Source of the DNA: Acidobacteriaceae bacterium
GTDB lineage: Bacteria > Acidobacteriota > Vicinamibacteria > Vicinamibacterales > CAVVIG01
Assembly (NCBI GenBank): GCA_031274845.1
Contig: JAISPN010000129.1
Coordinates: 1-7,251 of the forward strand
Direction: 5' to 3'
DNA: 7,251 nt
Both the position numbers and the translations under genes were made by a program. Shown here piece by piece: positions 6,822-7,251 of this stretch. Positions within the stretch are counted from its first letter, which is position 1, and every line of letters starts with the position of its first letter. The notes under the pieces are model-generated. The model ran no database searches. It was given only the letters and a program-made list of their open reading frames with translations, and was not told the origin of the DNA.

Positions 6822-6827
6822 ATTCTA
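6822..6827 (-). promoter_or_regulatory. Possible -10 element of the aroC-led operon
   Basis: On the minus strand TAGAAT (five of six bases of the sigma-70 consensus TATAAT) sits in a short AT-rich patch downstream of TTTTTTCGA. It lies only 9 nt before the aroC ATG. A weak CAGACA at 6853-6848 could be the -35 element, but the 20-nt spacing is too long to be convincing. If used, the transcript would start within a few bases of the ATG. This is tentative and based on sequence resemblance alone. Confidence 0.3.
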
Positions 6828-6846
6828 TCGAAAAAACTGCACGCCG

Positions 6847-6860
6847 CTGTCTGGGGACAG
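6847..6860. repeat. Short inverted repeat in the divergent intergenic region
   Basis: CTGTC-TGGG-GACAG forms a perfect 5-bp dyad with a 4-base loop. An 8-bp palindrome TCACGTGA lies a few bases away at 6868-6875. Both fall between the divergent aroC train and the plus-strand gene and could be regulator sites. Dyads this short also arise by chance in GC-rich DNA, and no T-tract follows, so this is not called as a terminator. Confidence 0.3.
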
Positions 6861-6914
6861 AGGTGGATCACGTGAGATGGATGCGGACGCGTTCTTGCAA
6901 TGGACGTGCGCGCA

Positions 6915-6919
6915 GAGGA
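6915..6919 (+). promoter_or_regulatory. Ribosome binding site of the divergent partial gene
   Basis: GAGGA, within AGAGGAA, ends 5 nt before ATG 6925, a good Shine-Dalgarno at a good distance. The other in-frame ATG, at 6877, has only AGAGG about 13 nt upstream. This site is the main reason for choosing 6925 as the start. Confidence 0.5.
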
Positions 6920-6924
6920 ACGTC

Positions 6925-7251
6925 ATGCACCTGTTCGTCGATCGATTTCTCACCACGGATGACGTCGCGGCCATCGATCGCGCCACTGGCGGCGCGGTCC
7001 CGTTGATCGTGCCGATATCTGGTGGCGTATCAGCACACGAGGCGTCACAGGACCACAGCGCGCTGGGTGAGTGGCGAGAGCGTCTGCGGAAGGTCTCTCG
7101 TCTCTTTGCCGTGGGATCACACGCGAATCACGAGCGTCAATTACGGCAGACGATCGCGGCCTTGGCGCGTCGCCGCGATTGGGAGTCGGCGGCGCTGGGC
7201 ATCACGGATCTTGCGCGCGGGCTGCTGCGGAGAGGGCGCGCGGCGGAGGCC
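6925..7251 (+). CDS. Unidentified protein, N-terminal part only; possible helical/TPR-type regulator
   Basis: An open frame runs from ATG 6925 to the window edge with no stop, giving 109 residues. It opens MHLFVDRFLTTDDVAAID, followed by ATGGAVPLIVPISGG, then a charged stretch GEWRERLRKVSRLF. It ends in an amphipathic Arg/Ala/Leu-rich region (RQLRQTIAALARRRDWESAA and LARGLLRRGRAAEA). The last part has the spacing of paired helices and looks like the beginning of TPR repeats. It reminds me of the N-terminal region of TPR-containing transcriptional regulators (some with sigma-54 interaction domains) common in Acidobacteriota, but this is only a resemblance and the diagnostic domains lie outside the window. 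No signal peptide or membrane segment is visible. The frame extends upstream to ATG 6877, adding 16 residues, but those codons include less preferred ones (TTG, CAA, AGG). The gene is divergent from aroC, leaving 112 nt between starts. Confidence 0.65.
   Translation, partial: MHLFVDRFLTTDDVAAIDRATGGAVPLIVPISGGVSAHEASQDHSALGEWRERLRKVSRLFAVGSHANHERQLRQTIAALARRRDWESAALGITDLARGLLRRGRAAEA

Noticed and set aside
6797..6823. Eight-codon upstream frame (MNGTCCVF) overlapping the aroC start out of frame
   Set aside because: It has no ribosome site, two Cys codons of no clear regulatory meaning, and would compete with the aroC start; too short to separate from chance.
6847..6860. Hairpin as a transcription terminator
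   Set aside because: The stem is only 5 bp with no U-tract in the direction of either gene, and no gene ends here.
6877..6924. Earlier ATG for the divergent partial gene
   Set aside because: In frame and possible, but the ribosome site is poorly spaced and the codons are less typical than those after ATG 6925; kept only as an alternative.

Overview
The window is GC-rich, almost fully coding DNA of bacterial chromosomal type. The coding density, GTG starts, housekeeping gene content and protein style suggest a high-GC, Gram-negative-like soil lineage. Acidobacteriota (Vicinamibacteria-like) is my best guess. This is inference: no rRNA or other decisive marker is present.

Positions 1-6812 hold a single tight gene train on the minus strand. 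In transcription order it reads: aroC (chorismate synthase), def (peptide deformylase), fmt (Met-tRNA formyltransferase), rsmB (16S rRNA m5C methyltransferase), a membrane-anchored protein with three PASTA repeats, rpe (ribulose-phosphate 3-epimerase), a YbgC/FadM-type hotdog thioesterase, and an NAD-dependent nucleotide-sugar epimerase cut by the left edge. The junctions are a 1-nt overlap (aroC/def), a 4-nt gap (def/fmt), an ATGA overlap (fmt/rsmB), a 17-nt gap (rsmB/PASTA), a GTGA overlap (PASTA/rpe), a GTGA overlap (rpe/ybgC) and an ATGA overlap (ybgC/epimerase). Such packing implies one polycistronic message with translational coupling. No internal terminator or gap large enough for a conventional promoter is visible.

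Functionally, def and fmt form the N-formyl-methionine cycle of initiation and rsmB modifies 16S rRNA, so the centre of the operon serves translation. The order def-fmt-rsmB-(PASTA)-rpe matches the Firmicutes locus priA-def-fmt-rsmB-prpC-prkC-rsgA-rpe. Here the slot occupied there by the phosphatase, PASTA kinase and RsgA GTPase holds only a kinase-less PASTA protein. This is the most interesting feature of the window.

Positions 6813-6924 are a short divergent intergenic region with small palindromes and a possible aroC promoter lying very close to the start codon. From about 6925 to the right edge an open plus-strand frame begins a gene I cannot identify securely. Its helical, Arg/Ala-rich end looks like the start of a TPR-type region. 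No RNA genes, mobile elements, CRISPR arrays or long repeats were seen.
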